DNA of 64,000 nt from Enchytraeus crypticus (GCA_905160935.1 CAJHZI010000763.1:18501-82500); one strand, 5' to 3'; positions 16,430-27,814 are shown, counted from the stretch's first letter. Program-made: numbers and translations. Notes: generated from the letters alone by a model not told the origin.

Positions 16430-16894
16430 GAGCTAATAAAACTATAATTTCATAGCAATTTTAATTGTTACCTTTTCTGCTTTGATACTATCCATAAGTG
16501 CTTTATTCTCAAACAAGCTCACGCAACTGCCTTCAAGGTCGGGTAGAAAATCTTCTGCAAATTTCATCATTATTTGCACCTTTTCCAACAGCGAGGTGCT
16601 CAATGCCACTTGCAGGAACCATTTTGAAGCCTGAGGTGTACTCGTAAAAGGCTTCTCGGCTTTCACTGGAAATCTGGTAATGGTGTAAGTACTCCGATTC
16701 GATGTCACTTGCTGTCCATTGCTGGCGACCAAAAGATTCGTCACATGACCTTCTTGTGACAATGAATCAGCCATACGTGCAAAATACAGGACGTGCGAGT
16801 TTATGTTAGCCGGGAATAGGAGAATTTTCGCTGCATTGCAGCTATAGAATGGTAAAAGTAGAAGAAGGTAGGATAGACTATTCACTAGCTTCAT
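10747..16894 (-). CDS. UDP-glycosyltransferase UGT-A (five exons, 523 aa)
   Basis: Exons in gene order: 16894-16472, 15848-15736, 14335-14153, 12742-12301, 11157-10747; every junction is GT/AG and the frame is continuous. Residues 1-21 form a signal peptide. H34 (NINSHV) and D148 (ITD) fit the catalytic His/Asp pair that activates the acceptor. Exon 4 carries the UDP-sugar-binding region: W344-M-P-Q347 and a complete UGT signature at 359-387 (FITHAG, then E370 and terminal D386-Q387). A hydrophobic stretch at about 480-502 is the C-terminal membrane anchor, and the last four residues KKSQ fit the KKXX ER-retrieval signal. The family transfers a sugar from a UDP-sugar to small lipophilic substrates in the ER lumen; donor and acceptor cannot be read from sequence. 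The start is the only Met in frame before the signal peptide. It lies downstream of UGT-B in tandem. Confidence 0.94.
11413..11454. repeat. (GA)n microsatellite
   Basis: GA dinucleotides in UGT-A intron 4. Confidence 0.95.
11459..11554 (+). pseudogene. LINE reverse transcriptase C-terminal remnant
   Basis: A plus-strand frame reads KIWNSLPDHIRF and ends LLKNHLHAS before a stop. That is the usual C-terminal motif of CR1/jockey-like LINE polyproteins (…WNxLP…). It lies in UGT-A intron 4, antisense to the gene, and is heavily 5'-truncated. Confidence 0.65.
13147..13990 (+). pseudogene. LINE fragment, endonuclease/reverse transcriptase type
   Basis: Broken frames read LKTGKAAGMDDIP, then MIPIPKTANAKSSKYKMITL and IILSRTRFGFKKDCGTREA, which are reverse transcriptase fingers/palm motifs in order. 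They are followed by a decayed C-terminal part (RIKMISWTQKI) and the family's end CCATGGACCTGCCAGTAG. Several stops and frameshifts and the missing YxDD block make it inactive. It occupies UGT-A intron 3 in antisense orientation. Confidence 0.75.
14344..14573 (-). mobile_element. SINE-E copy in UGT-A intron 2
   Basis: Inverted relative to the copy at 5925: B box GGGTTCGAATCC on the minus strand, A-box-like TAGCGTAGGGGTAATG, tail TTGATCATTTCAC then GATGTGTGTTTTGCTT. The tail ends 8 nt before exon 3, so the SINE runs in the same direction as the gene and abuts the acceptor. Confidence 0.85.
15849..16471. other. UGT-A intron 1
   Basis: Non-coding apart from the (GA)n tract at 16344-16432. Nothing else recognisable. 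Confidence 0.7.
16344..16432. repeat. (GA)n microsatellite
   Basis: About 44 GA units with one GG interruption, close to the UGT-A exon 1 donor. Confidence 0.95.
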
Positions 16895-16941
16895 ATTTGC
16901 GAATACCAGTTTTAGCTTTTCTTGTCGGATTAATTAAAGAT

Positions 16942-16949
16942 TAAATATA
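16942..16949 (-). promoter_or_regulatory. TATA-like element of UGT-A
   Basis: Minus-strand TATATTTA about 50 nt before the UGT-A start codon, a plausible core promoter spacing. In AT-rich DNA this is weak evidence. Confidence 0.3.
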
Positions 16950-17490
16950 CAGTCTCGCGTGAACAGTTTTCAAGAGGTTACTTTAGTGTCAACACAAGAT
17001 TCCTCAGAAACAATAGCTGACAAATAAGACAACGTTAAGTTTGAAAAGCAAAGAACTCTTTATTGTATTTGTAATTAATTAGCTGCATAAACAACTAGAG
17101 AGAATTTCGCAAAAGTGCAAAAAAATTGCGTAACTTTTATTTGTCAATCTCAACTACAACGTCTCTCTTAAATTAAAGGTTAATGTAAACAAATGTACAC
17201 ATGACATTATATCACAACACTTCTCTTACAGCAATGAAAGATTGATTAGGGTCAATTGAGTAAGTTATGCCAATACAATTCAAGACCCTAATTTTACCAT
17301 TTACGGCAATAATTCCAGGTCAACATACTTATATGTTTCTGCAATATTTAAGTATGTTGTTTAAGCAGCAGAGGTGTCTTGTTTTAATATTTGTTTAGAA
17401 ATCTAAGGTTACCAGCACAGAAATCAAAAAATAAAAATCCTACTTTACCAGCACAGAAAGAGAAAAATTAATTTTATTTTTTAAGTGTTG

Positions 17491-17717
17491 AAGCAAAAAA
17501 CCGCATTACGGTGAAATGATCAACTATATTGAAATCTATCACTTTTAATAGCACATGTCTAAACCGTTAGACAAGTTAGACCATTTTCCGTATAACCAGT
17601 TATGTGAATGTCCGTGATTTTACTTTCAAATCAGCGCTGGGGGATTCGAACACTCAAGGGCTCAATTCACCTCATGATCTGTCAATTAAAACTTCATGAC
17701 GTTACCCCTACACTTTT
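17491..17717 (-). mobile_element. SINE-E copy upstream of UGT-A
   Basis: Third member of the family: AGTGTAGGGGTAACGTCATG at the 5' end, B box TGTTCGAATCCC, tail TTGATCATTTCACCGTAATG followed by a T-rich GGTTTTTTGCTT. It lies about 600 bp upstream of the UGT-A start. Confidence 0.85.
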
Positions 17718-18169
17718 ATGACACTATAAATTTTAAGTTCAACAACGACTATACTTGAATGTTGTATCGTCGATTACAACATCGGGGAAATGTTTTAGCG
17801 AAGTCGGTTATGACGAACGTCAATAACGAAGTTAAGCTCCGACAAGCCAGGTACTTAGTACATGGATGGATGACCGTGCACCTTGAAGATCGAGTATTGA
17901 CAGCTTTAATTGAAAAATCTTCTATGCACTCTAGGTCCCATGCAGAACATAGTTAATTTCAACATACCCAAATAATGACGTACTCAGCCGAAATGTTTCA
18001 CTCCACAAAAATCTGAATATTTAGTCAGAAAATTGAATCTACCGGTCGGCCGAAGAAAGCCTCTAAATCTTTAGACCTAAATTAACGCCGGGTATACTCG
18101 TTTCAACATCACCGATAATTGAATGAGTGTAACGTACGCAAAATATGTATATTCTAGTCTATTCTATTA

Positions 18170-18721
18170 TTAAATATTCTAGCAAGTTCTGTGCCACCGC
18201 TCCTAGATGGAATTGTCAGAGTCAACACCTTGAAGTGCTTAGGTGTTACTCTGCAATCCAACTTCTCTTTTTCTGTCCACGTGGATGATATAATTAGCAG
18301 TTGCTCTTCTAATCTTTTTGCCATTCGCACTCTAAAATCAAAAGGTCTTAATTCTGACCTAATTGCCACTGTCTTTAAATCTATTGTACTCTCCAAGTTA
18401 ACATATGCATCGCAATTTTGGTGGGGTTATGTTGGTTCCTCCGAGAGTGAACGCCTTGAAGCCTTCCTCAGGAAGGCTACAAGATGTAACTTCTATGATG
18501 GAGTACGATCTTTTGCGGATATCGCTGCCGATGCAGATGAAAAATTGTTTAACGCTATCATCAGTAACAAACAGCATGTCCTGCACCGGCTTCTTCCGCC
18601 GCTTAAAGATAATGTTAACTTTAAGCTCACCCTTTCTCTTTACCATCTAAGCGCACACCTTTGATGGATAAGAACTTTATAATTAGAATGCTATATAAAG
18701 ACTCTTTTTAAGATTTTTTAA
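18170..18721 (+). pseudogene. LINE reverse transcriptase C-terminal fragment (CR1/jockey-like)
   Basis: The frame from 18191 reads NTLKCLGVTLQSNFSFSVHV, then LSKLTYASQFWWG and LEAFLRKATRCNF. This is the region after the RT palm of CR1/jockey-like elements. One frameshift near 18640 separates it from the natural end, MDKNFIIRMLYKDSF and a stop. It is 5'-truncated and lies between UGT-A and UGT-B. Confidence 0.8.
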
Positions 18722-19597
18722 ACAATGTCTGCTTATGTTTATTACTTTCTATATTGCCATTTGTGTGTGTGTGTGTACGTTTTCTGTGGTATGTCAGATT
18801 TCATGTAATTAACGAATATAATATATATATGTAAAGAATGGCAACATCGAGCACTATGGAATGACCGTCGTGCACATTTTGGTGAGTATGATATAAAGAA
18901 GACCAACACCGATGCAAATTCAATATTTTTAAAGTCAATCCAAAGATGAACAACTAAAGGATAAGAGGTTTAGTTGCGTTGAGGTCTACCTAAAGATTTA
19001 AGTTTAAATAAGTGTACATGTACATGTATATCTATAGGGCATATAGGCCTTAAAGAATTAAAACGACAGCATTCTGCAATATTAACTGCATAGGTACAAA
19101 TATTATGTAATAAAGCATATATACTAATACTGCAACTGAAAATATTTTCAAAGAAAAGTCGATAATGTGCGTATATCATACAAGCATAAGAGTAGGTGCC
19201 CTTACATTTAATAATGTAGCCCAATACCGCAATTTACTACTGGTAAGGTTCGATCTTCACGTAGGCATATGATCAAATATATTGCCTGCCGTCGTTAATA
19301 TCGTCAACATGTCATGTTGCCGCTAACTATTTATCATAAAATATTTTAATACTGTTCTTATTTTTGCTCTAAGTTCTAACATCATATGTAGATGGATGAC
19401 AACAGATTAGACAAACTTTTAGATGAAGCAAGCAGAATAGGGCCCTACGTACTCCATTGAATATTTGAGAAATTTCAATATTTTACATTTGTCTACATTA
19501 GGACTTGTTTAAAGTTGGACATATTCAGTGAATTGAATCATGAACTAGCAAATTGCATGATTCATAGCTATATTGACATAGCATACAATTAGAGATC

Positions 19598-19603
19598 TTT
19601 ATT
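19598..19603 (-). terminator. Poly(A) signal candidate of UGT-B
   Basis: Minus-strand AATAAA 150 nt after the UGT-B stop, matching the arrangement of UGT-A. Confidence 0.45.
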
Positions 19604-19753
19604 AAACCGGCTATGATAATCGAAATCTATCTGGAATATTCTTGTCAATTTCAATTAATTGGAAATTGCGTTTAGAAATACAAGTTGTCCATTCGCAATT
19701 CAGAATTTGACTGAAATTAAAGAGCAAAGAATTTCTTTCCAGTCGGCGCGGTC

Positions 19754-22700
19754 TTACTCATTTCGCCTGCCTGCAAATATATCTCGAAGACCGAAGATCA
19801 GGTGCAGCGAGGTTGCCACGAACAGACACACCAGCACCACCTTCGTGATGGTCCAGTCCCAATCCACCAGTAGGTGTTCGGGCTCGTCGTAGGTCGGCTT
19901 AAGATGAGAGTCTCCGAACTTGAGCACCTGCTGGATCAGATGCGAGGCCATTTTGCCGGAACTAACGGCTCTATCCTTCATTAGTTCAGATTGCTTTTGG
20001 GCGGCATTTTTGTACTCTGGATCTTCTGAAATTCTTTCTATTGTTTTCAGCAGTTCAGTCTCAGTGAACGTTGGCAGGTTCAGAATAACGGCGTAACCTC
20101 TGTATTGGGCTGCCGCAACGCTGGAAGGCTAATAACGTTTAACAGAGCAAAAGAGAGGATAAATAAGAAAAAGTAAATATCACTCGCTTGTGTTCTGCTA
20201 ACAGGCAGGTCCAAGGTACATAGTCACACCAAAAGTCTGCTTTCACGCTACTTAAAGAGCACTCCGTAAATTAAAAAAAATTATCCCTTCATAGTAGGCT
20301 ATACATTTCGATATCTTATGTAGCATATAGCTTGGGAGAAACACGGCTTCTGAAGGGAGTTCCCGTTGCCATCCACAGTTACTGCTTCGTCGCCTCTTTA
20401 AGAATACTTATTAGAATAATTCACTGTGATTCAATAACTATATCCAGATTGTATCATTAGTGCAAATCGGTTAAAGTTAAATTGTAATTGAATATAAATC
20501 AAAACGTCTCGGTGTTGCTTAAGCAGCTTTATTATTAAGTTGTTATGAGATATAATTGAATCGTCAAGATTCAAACTACTTACAAATCATCTTGAGAGTG
20601 CAAAAATCGATTTTAAATAATTCTACGTGCAAAGGAATTATGGTACGATGCCATAGTCTATGAGCTTCTAGCAGGTAACCTGAATGTTCATGATGCACCT
20701 TTAAAAAATTTGACCAGCTGTTTCCTGTAAATTTCATTTTATAAAGGCACTTTATGGTTAAAATAATTAAGACAATTGCGTCCTGTTGCTCAGTCAGTTA
20801 CGACAGGGCGGCAGTAAGTTAAATATAGCAACTAATAACAGCTATGCAGCGCCTAAACGCAACTCTAAATGCATAAATCAAAGAAAAGAGACATGAAGGT
20901 GGATAGTTCAACAACACTCGATATGTACTACTGGATGGTTGCGCTTCCAGTTGTAGTGCCTTTCCATAACAATTATTCCACATATTCCTACTGTGTATTG
21001 AAACCTACAAGAAAGTTGTATGGATCGCAAAGGTGATAAATTGTAAGTCATGTTATTTTACAATGTCTGTAGCACGAAAATACGCCAAACCTATAATTGC
21101 TACATGCAGTTTAATTAGCACCACTATATTAAATTACTCATTATAGGCCTATACCGAAATTTGTATCGTTTTATGCTTCTTTTAATTCTTGCAACTGAGA
21201 TTTCTTCAGTTTCATTCTATTCATAGTTCACGTTGCAGGCCGGGACAGCACTAGTATTTGAATGTAATTTGTTGTAGATGTAGGCCTACTTAACGTTGCA
21301 TCTTTAAAATCTCCATTGACCGATTAATAAATATAATTTTTTTTCTTTTTTTCAATTCGGGATAATTAAATATCATATTAGAGCTCAAAAGCATCTTAAT
21401 CATCGATAATTGTTTAATAATTTCCACAAAAGTCTTGGTCGAAAAAACCAATCAATCGCTAAATTTTGCTATAAAGTATTAAATATTTAATCAAATATTA
21501 TTGTATAAATGTTAATAATATGTAATAATATATTCAGCAATTTAATATTTAATATTTTTACCTGATCTGGATCGATGGGAAAGATAATGAGAGGCTTAGC
21601 GTGATATAAGGCTTCAGCTAGATTGTCCATCTCTGCATGACCCACGAACATTCTGACAGCTTCCTCTGCCAGCAGGTCATTGAGAGGCATCGTCGAGACG
21701 AGCTTGACGTTAGGTGCATCGTCACACAGCCTCGGCTGACTCTTCCAAATGAATCCGTATTTTAAAGAGCGAAACGCCTGACACAGTTTCATTTCCACTT
21801 TACGCGGAAGATAGTTCCAGAAGCGACCGAACGAGACGATAACCACTCCGACTGAGCGATATTTGAGGATGAATTCAGTGAGATCTGAGGAAAGCGTTTG
21901 AACCGTTTGACCAGCCATTAGGTCACCGATAGTGAGAGTGTTTGGTAGGAAAGGCACTGGGTAACCGGTGAAGTGATCTTCTAATATTATCCAGAGCTTA
22001 GAACTAAAAGTCAAAAACAAAAAGATTAGATGGTTACTGTCGTAAATGCTAACAGGCTATTAGTGTATTTATTATAAGTTTTTCCATTATCGTCATCATC
22101 GTCGTCGTCCACATCGTAATCCTCATCGTACTCCTCCTTCTTCTCCTCCTTCTCCTCTTCCTCTTCCTCCTCCTCCTCCTCCTCCTCATCATCATCATCA
22201 TCATCATAATCATCATCATCACAATTATCATCATCTCCATCATCATTATCGTCATCAAAATTATCATCACCATCATTATAATCATCACAATCATCATCAG
22301 CATCATCATCATCATTGGATAGGACAGCAAATGAAATACCTGCGGTACAGGTTTACTAGTTCTTTTAAAGCAGCCGTCGAGCCTCTCTCAAGGGGGATAA
22401 GATCGGAGTTAAATAGGGCTCCATTTTCATTCATATCCTTTTCGAGCATATGCGAGTACGTCGCAGTTTCTACATCGGCAGTCAATGATTCAATATCATT
22501 CTGAGAAAATGACTGTGTAAAAGCCATCTGCGTAACTCTGATAATAAAAATTATACAGTTATTAATTAATTATCACAATATTATTCATAAATAAACATCT
22601 TCATCATCATCATCCCTTGAATCAAAGGTTTAACTATAGGGTCGGGAACTATAAACTTTTCCATTCGTTTTAGAAAATATTATAGCAATTTCTGAAGTTA

Positions 22701-24727
22701 GGCGCTCACCAATCGAAAGCCCTTTCTGATGTTGGTATTAATAAAAGTCTAAATAATTAATAAACTACAATTTGTTAACTATTATAATTTAAATTAAAAA
22801 TTTAAAGCTAACGTTACAGTCTATTATATTTAAATCTTTTCGCGTTTTTTTCAATTCCTTTGTAAACTCTTGCTGTACAATTTGGAATGATATCCCCAGT
22901 GAAATCAGGACCTGTTCCACTGAATCAGTTTTTAACAAAATGTACAAACAGCATTTAATTGATACTTGGAAATCATTATCTATGTCTATGTTTACAGTTG
23001 CTTGAACAATATCTAAAAGTCAGTAGAACCTCTAATTGTTCAGGGGTTATATCATAATATTAGTTCTGCCTGTACTATTGTTTGAATCCGGTTTTAAATT
23101 TAATGAATTTTTAGTTTTACAAATCTTTAGTAAAACTAGTTTAGTCACCGGTTAGTCAATTCTTGAAACAACCTGGACACAATACGGGGAAATAGTAATT
23201 ATAATAATAAAGGTTTAACGTCCGTTTCCTCATGAAAGGATATTATGACACTAGCGGAAGTCATCTGTCTGTTAAATACTACATCCAATGCGTAATTAAT
23301 TTCAGTTAAGCTTTTAATAAGAAAGATCACAAGTAATTGAAGATTCATATAAAGAATAGTGTAGCACATTTATCACATTTGAGAAGTAGGGCCACAGGTA
23401 AGTACAACAATTTTGTTCACATATCACACAGCACGACAGTCAACATATTTCGAATAACATAAAGTTATAAAGTAAAACGCAAAGACAGGCACACTAATAC
23501 ATGCAAAACCAGGCCATCACCTTCTCAATGCCAACAACAGTTATAGTGCCACTGTCGTCAATAAATGCATTAATTGTTTTCCAAAATTACTGTTTAGTTG
23601 CGATTTATATGGAGTTTGTTTACTGGCGTTGCTGGAGCCAGTGGCGACGTCGGTAAGATATTCGATCGCGGATCAGTATGTGCGTGGTTCAAATCCTTGG
23701 CTTGCCCGTCACTGACATCGCTTTCGAGTGCGGAAACTGACGTTAACATTAGCATTTTTCCTGTACAAACCTGAATAGAAATTGACTCCAGGCCACAGAG
23801 ACGACTGCATAAGGAATGTGGAGGCTGATCGGAATGGCTCCGTAGCAGTTCAACATCATAAAATCAAGCATAGCAAATTCATACTGCAAAAGAACATCAG
23901 TAGACAAAAATATTTCTTTAACTTCTAATTGGATGAGCTTACTTTCACTTCATGATACGTACGACCTTGTGAATTGACACAGTCAAAAGACCTTACTTAA
24001 CGAACTGGTAAAACGGCATTGTGCAATAAATGATAAACTATGTAAACCTCGACTTAAACAGATTAATCCACTAACATATTCATAAGACTACAATTGGACA
24101 AATCACGGAATGTAATAAACTCTGTAACAAAATTAAGAACACGAGGAAGAGAGATAGAGAGAGAGAGAGAGTAGAGAGTAGAGAGAGAGAGAAAGAGAGA
24201 GAGAGAGACAGTAAGACATAAAGACAGACAGACAGACAGACAGACAGTAGATATCCTAAACGATAGCGACTTAATGACTATTTGCTTACCTGTCTCTCTC
24301 TGAGTTCTTTCATAGGATTTTTATTCTTCAACAGATCAACACACGCCTCCATCGTATCGAGAGTGAACAGATTAGACAGCATCCCATAGATATAACCTTT
24401 CAGCAGAGAATCGCTCAGGTAAAATTTGATAAACCACTTGGAGGACAGCGGAGAATTCATAAATGGCAAATCACCGTTCACAGGATAAGTAGTTACTTCG
24501 TACGAGCAATTGTTCAGCTGGTGGAGTGTCTGTAAATTGCTTGGGATCAACAAAGTTATCTCGTGGCCTTCGTGGGACAGCAATTCAGCCAACTTAGCAA
24601 AGCTTGAAACGTGAGAGTCTATGTTTGCCGGTATCAGCAGAATTCTGGTTGCATCACAGCGAGAAAGAGATAAGCTTGGAATGAGAGCGATGATGCATAG
24701 ATGACTTAGAAACCCGAAAAACGTCAT
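19754..24727 (-). CDS. UDP-glycosyltransferase UGT-B (five exons, 521 aa), altered donor site
   Basis: Exons in gene order: 24727-24290, 23883-23771, 22537-22340, 22003-21562, 20128-19754; all junctions are GT/AG and the frame is continuous. Exons 2 and 4 have exactly the lengths of those in UGT-A (113 and 442 nt). A signal peptide ends near residue 25; H39 (NIDSHV) and D153 (MLD) match the catalytic pair. Exon 3 is strongly diverged from UGT-A and lacks the GYTDHM stretch. In exon 4 the W-x-P-Q motif reads T354-M-P-L357, and the signature at 369-397 begins FVGHAE instead of FITHAG, while E380 and D396-Q397 remain. A membrane anchor lies at about 490-510 and the tail is GRRNE. The intact frame argues for a used protein; the donor-site changes argue for altered sugar use or lost catalysis. 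Confidence 0.9.
20196..20400 (-). repeat. Repeat D copy in UGT-B intron 4
   Basis: Read on the plus strand it starts GGCAGGTCCAAGGTACATA, then GTCTGCTTTCACGCT and AAAGAGCACTC, with a match to the 31008 copy over about 200 bp. The start equals the reverse complement of the LINE end at 59500. Confidence 0.7.
20401..21561. other. Rest of UGT-B intron 4
   Basis: AT-rich, no recognisable element or exon on either strand. Confidence 0.5.
22085..22315. repeat. (CAT)n/(CTC)n trinucleotide tract in UGT-B intron 3
   Basis: Occupies most of a 336-nt intron. On the gene strand it reads as GAG/GAT triplets, giving a false Arg/Met-rich open frame. Confidence 0.9.
22597..22740 (+). repeat. Repeat C copy in UGT-B intron 2
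   Basis: CATCATCATCCCTTGAATC start, GGTTTAACTATAGGGTCGGGA, then AGAAAATATTATAGCAATTT, parallel to the copy at 8930. Confidence 0.7.
22877..23005 (+). pseudogene. LINE reverse transcriptase C-terminal remnant
   Basis: Frame reads TIWNDIPSEIRTC, VFNKMYKQHLID and a stop: the same WNxxP end motif as the remnant at 11459. Antisense within UGT-B intron 2. Confidence 0.6.
23200..23250 (-). mobile_element. LINE 3' tail remnant
   Basis: (AAT)n followed by AAGGTTTAACGTCCGTTTCC, the reverse complement of the LINE end at 50120-50165. Confidence 0.6.
23631..23756 (+). mobile_element. SINE-A copy next to the UGT-B exon 2 donor
   Basis: Full-length copy with GCTGGAGCCAGTGGCGACG start, GATCGCGGATCAGTATGTG, GGTTCAAATCC B box and GTGCGGAAACTGACGTTAAC tail. 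It lies antisense in UGT-B intron 2, about 15 nt from the exon edge at 23771. Confidence 0.88.
24148..24247. repeat. (GA)n and (CAGA)n microsatellite
   Basis: GA run passing into tetranucleotide CAGA repeats inside UGT-B intron 1, about 40 nt from the exon 1 donor. Confidence 0.95.
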
Positions 24728-25857
24728 AGTGGATTTATCAATTTATTATCAGATGTCGATAAATAAATGATCGTTCAAAATTTAGCAAAATTTGTCTATT
24801 CTATCAAACGCCTGCAGTAAGTTATTTTTGTCAGTCAATTTCATGCATTGTAGTAAATATTTAATAAATTATTGGATTGTATTATTATTGAATTTTTGAT
24901 GAACAATATGTATAACTAAGAAGCAGGTAACTATGTCAAGGAATTCTTAAAATTATACTAAAACTTAACGAATTAATGTTTAGTTAACATAAAATATGGT
25001 CAAAACAGAATTAGATCATAATAAAAGTGTACCACAGGGCAGTTCAGGTGGAAAAGGTTTGTTAGAGAAACGAATATTGTCGATGGAAATTAATATGTTT
25101 GTTACACCGATTTATTAGTAAAAATGAATTGCGCAAATATTTGTGCACAATACTGATTTACTTTTTGCAAAACATTTATTTAAGCAATTATAGTAGTGTA
25201 ACACACCTGAGACTTGTTTGATAGAGCACACATCTACGGCAACTATTGATGACTAATAAATTATTTCTAATTGTTTAAATGAATTAAACGAATTAAATAA
25301 ATGAATAGACTCTAATCAAACGAAATTTTTATAGTTTAGATAAACAAAGAAACTTCACAACGTCATTAAAATTCTACAAAAGAAATTCCTGAAGGATCGT
25401 TGTACTTCGTCCAGTTCCCATCAATAAAACTGACTGCGACAATGGACTCTGGCATATAATAAGTATATCTACAGTTAGAATACTATAGAAAATTGCAATG
25501 CTTATGTTATGTTTGTCTTTTCCAATTATTTAAATATTAAAAAGACAATGATTAATAAAAACCACTTTTGTATGTCTCTTTCCTTAAAATGTTTACTAGT
25601 GTGGCCCACAAAGAAACCTTGTTTTCTTTAATTCCCCACCTGATTTTCTTAATTTTTGATTTTGTACCGGTTTTCAAACCGTTATCTATAGCTTGGCGGC
25701 ATGGTTTTGGTTCGAATGTCATCATTAACCATAGCATCATTCTTATTTTGTTGTTGTTGATGATGCCACTTATGTTTTTTTTCACAAAATTAACAAAGGT
25801 CACGCTGAACACAGGCATGCACCATATAAATTTGCTATAAATGTATATCACTCTCTT
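24728..25857. other. Sequence upstream of UGT-B, no gene seen
   Basis: AT-rich. No clear TATA element at a good distance from the UGT-B start. The overlapping open frames at 25552-25851 on both strands have no recognisable family; a GGTTCGAATGTC near 25709 could be a lone B box. Confidence 0.45.
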
Positions 25858-26155
25858 ATTGCACTGCCAACTGGCAGGTTCATGGCGTATAACTCCACCA
25901 TATATTTCCGTCCTTTGCGCTTCTCTTTATATCTACATACGAATTAGTTATCAAATCATCCTGTATACCAAGACTCGGTCTTCCTCTAATCTTGTTCCTT
26001 CAATTTTCCCTTCATCTCTTCACAAAAGCATTTCCTCTCGATACATGACCCATCCAGTTCTTCTGTGTATTCCTTATGGTATTTATCTATTACATGTTGT
26101 TGTCAACTCTATTTAGCACTTCATCGTTCGTAATTTTGTCAGTCATTTTGAGCAT
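25858..26155 (-). pseudogene. LINE 3' fragment, endonuclease/RT type
   Basis: Plus strand starts GCACTGCCAACTGGCAGGTT and continues in parallel with 47925 and 61165. Read on the minus strand it is the C-terminal region and end of the LINE seen at 59365. No intact frame. Confidence 0.7.
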
Positions 26156-26344
26156 CTTCGTTTTTTCAACCTTTTTATTTGTTTTCCATGGCAATAATAA
26201 ACAACAAATACGGCATACTTAATTAGAATTGCTATCACAAAGATTTGTCTTAATTAAATTAACTTAAATTAAATTACTACTAAAGCTTTGTAGCCTGTTT
26301 AATATTAAACTATTTCTAGTGCTCTCGATCTCTAGGTATTACAG

Positions 26345-26480
26345 TTAAAACCAGAGATCATTTTAAAGTCATATCTCGTCTCGAAAGCAGTCAACGACGG
26401 AGAGGATCCTGGGCGTGAACCCTGAACCTACTGATCCGCAATCAAGCGATTTAACAACATGCTATCTGTTATCTGTTCCC
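26345..26480 (-). mobile_element. Diverged SINE-A relative
   Basis: Minus strand contains GATTGCGGATCAGTAGGTTC and GCTTTCGAGACGAG, matching the middle and tail of SINE-A with many changes. Confidence 0.5.
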
Positions 26481-27810
26481 CCGATCCTATTAAAAACCAC
26501 AATACCGAAATTCTGCCCATGTGTTTGTTAATAAATAATTCAACCGACATTTTTTCTTGTAGGATAACTATAAACAACTATAAGTATTAACTATTAACCC
26601 TCTTCGCTGCTTGAAAGTTATAAATAGTGACTAACGTGTGTTAAGCTATATCTGATGTCGTCTCATGGAAGTCTTCACTGTTCTTTATAATATTAAACTA
26701 GTTCACAGATATTTCACAAATATTTATCGTAAATTAAAAACAGTATACTTTTTGTTGATCATCCAGAGATCTGTAGCATGATATAATTTTTAAATACGGT
26801 CAGAGTTATTCTAAAGCTAACTAGAAGTTCAAAAGATACTCTTAAGGCGTGAACCTACCTCTTTTTGACAAATTAACTATAATAATGACGTCCCTGACAT
26901 CATCCTTGTATTAATTACTTAAATTATTTACTTCTGACACCAGAGATTAACTATATTTCTTAGTTAAACATATAATTTTAACATATTAAATGAAGCTACT
27001 GTTTTGTTCTCTTAAAGAAAATTAATTAAAATACTTAGTGATTTGGAAACTATGATAGGTAAAGATCACGAAAGTCTGATGACTCAGGAAAGACTAGAGG
27101 TCCGGGCTTTGGCAAGGCACTGCAAAATTGTCAAAACTTGTAGAGATTAACTAAAAATAGGAATATACATGTTCAAAGTGCAATCTATGAAAATGTATAT
27201 TTATCACGAGCCAACTTTAGCTCTGGATTGCATGTAGAAACCGTAAATTAACGGCGTGGAGTCATTGTAGCATACTGACGAAAGACCTCAAACTTTGAAG
27301 CATCGCGAGTTGCTGCAGTTTAAGTAGGCTTATATATCATACCCACCACTAACAATGTTTCAGTTTGCTAGGCTAAATGAAATGTAGACTATTAAGTTAT
27401 TAATAAATAATAATATAATAAAATTATTTAACACTTAGTAGTTAATTAACAGACAGAAATTGCTAGGTGTTTGTCTTTATAATTAGGCCTACTCTTTCAA
27501 ATCTAGACATTTATAAAACAATTTTCAAAGCTTTTGTACGAATTGCGCATGCGTAAACTTCTGAATTGATATATGCGATCATCTTTAAGTTTAACAAACA
27601 GCTAAGGCTCTTAAGCCAACGTGAAAGATCATAAATATGGAAGAACACCCGCTGGTAATATTTTAGCGGATTCTACGAAAAACTAAACATTAACTGCTCA
27701 CCGCTCTACAGCTCTTCAACAGTTTTTATGGAATGACTTGGTTCACGTATAGTCTTCTTGAATAGTATTTTTAATTCGATAACATTTCAATCTGTTTTGA
27801 AGCTTGCTAC
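26481..27810. other. Intergenic, no gene seen
   Basis: AT-rich. A short GACGTCCCTGACATCATCC at 26886 is probably a LINE 3' tail trace. Nothing else. Confidence 0.45.
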
Positions 27811-27814
27811 AGTC

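Noticed and set aside
22049..22330. Met/Arg-rich 93-codon minus frame
   Set aside because: Trinucleotide repeat inside UGT-B intron 3, not an exon.
25552..25851. Nearly coextensive frames of 90-99 codons on opposite strands
   Set aside because: Mutual shadows, AT-rich, no recognised family and no splice context.
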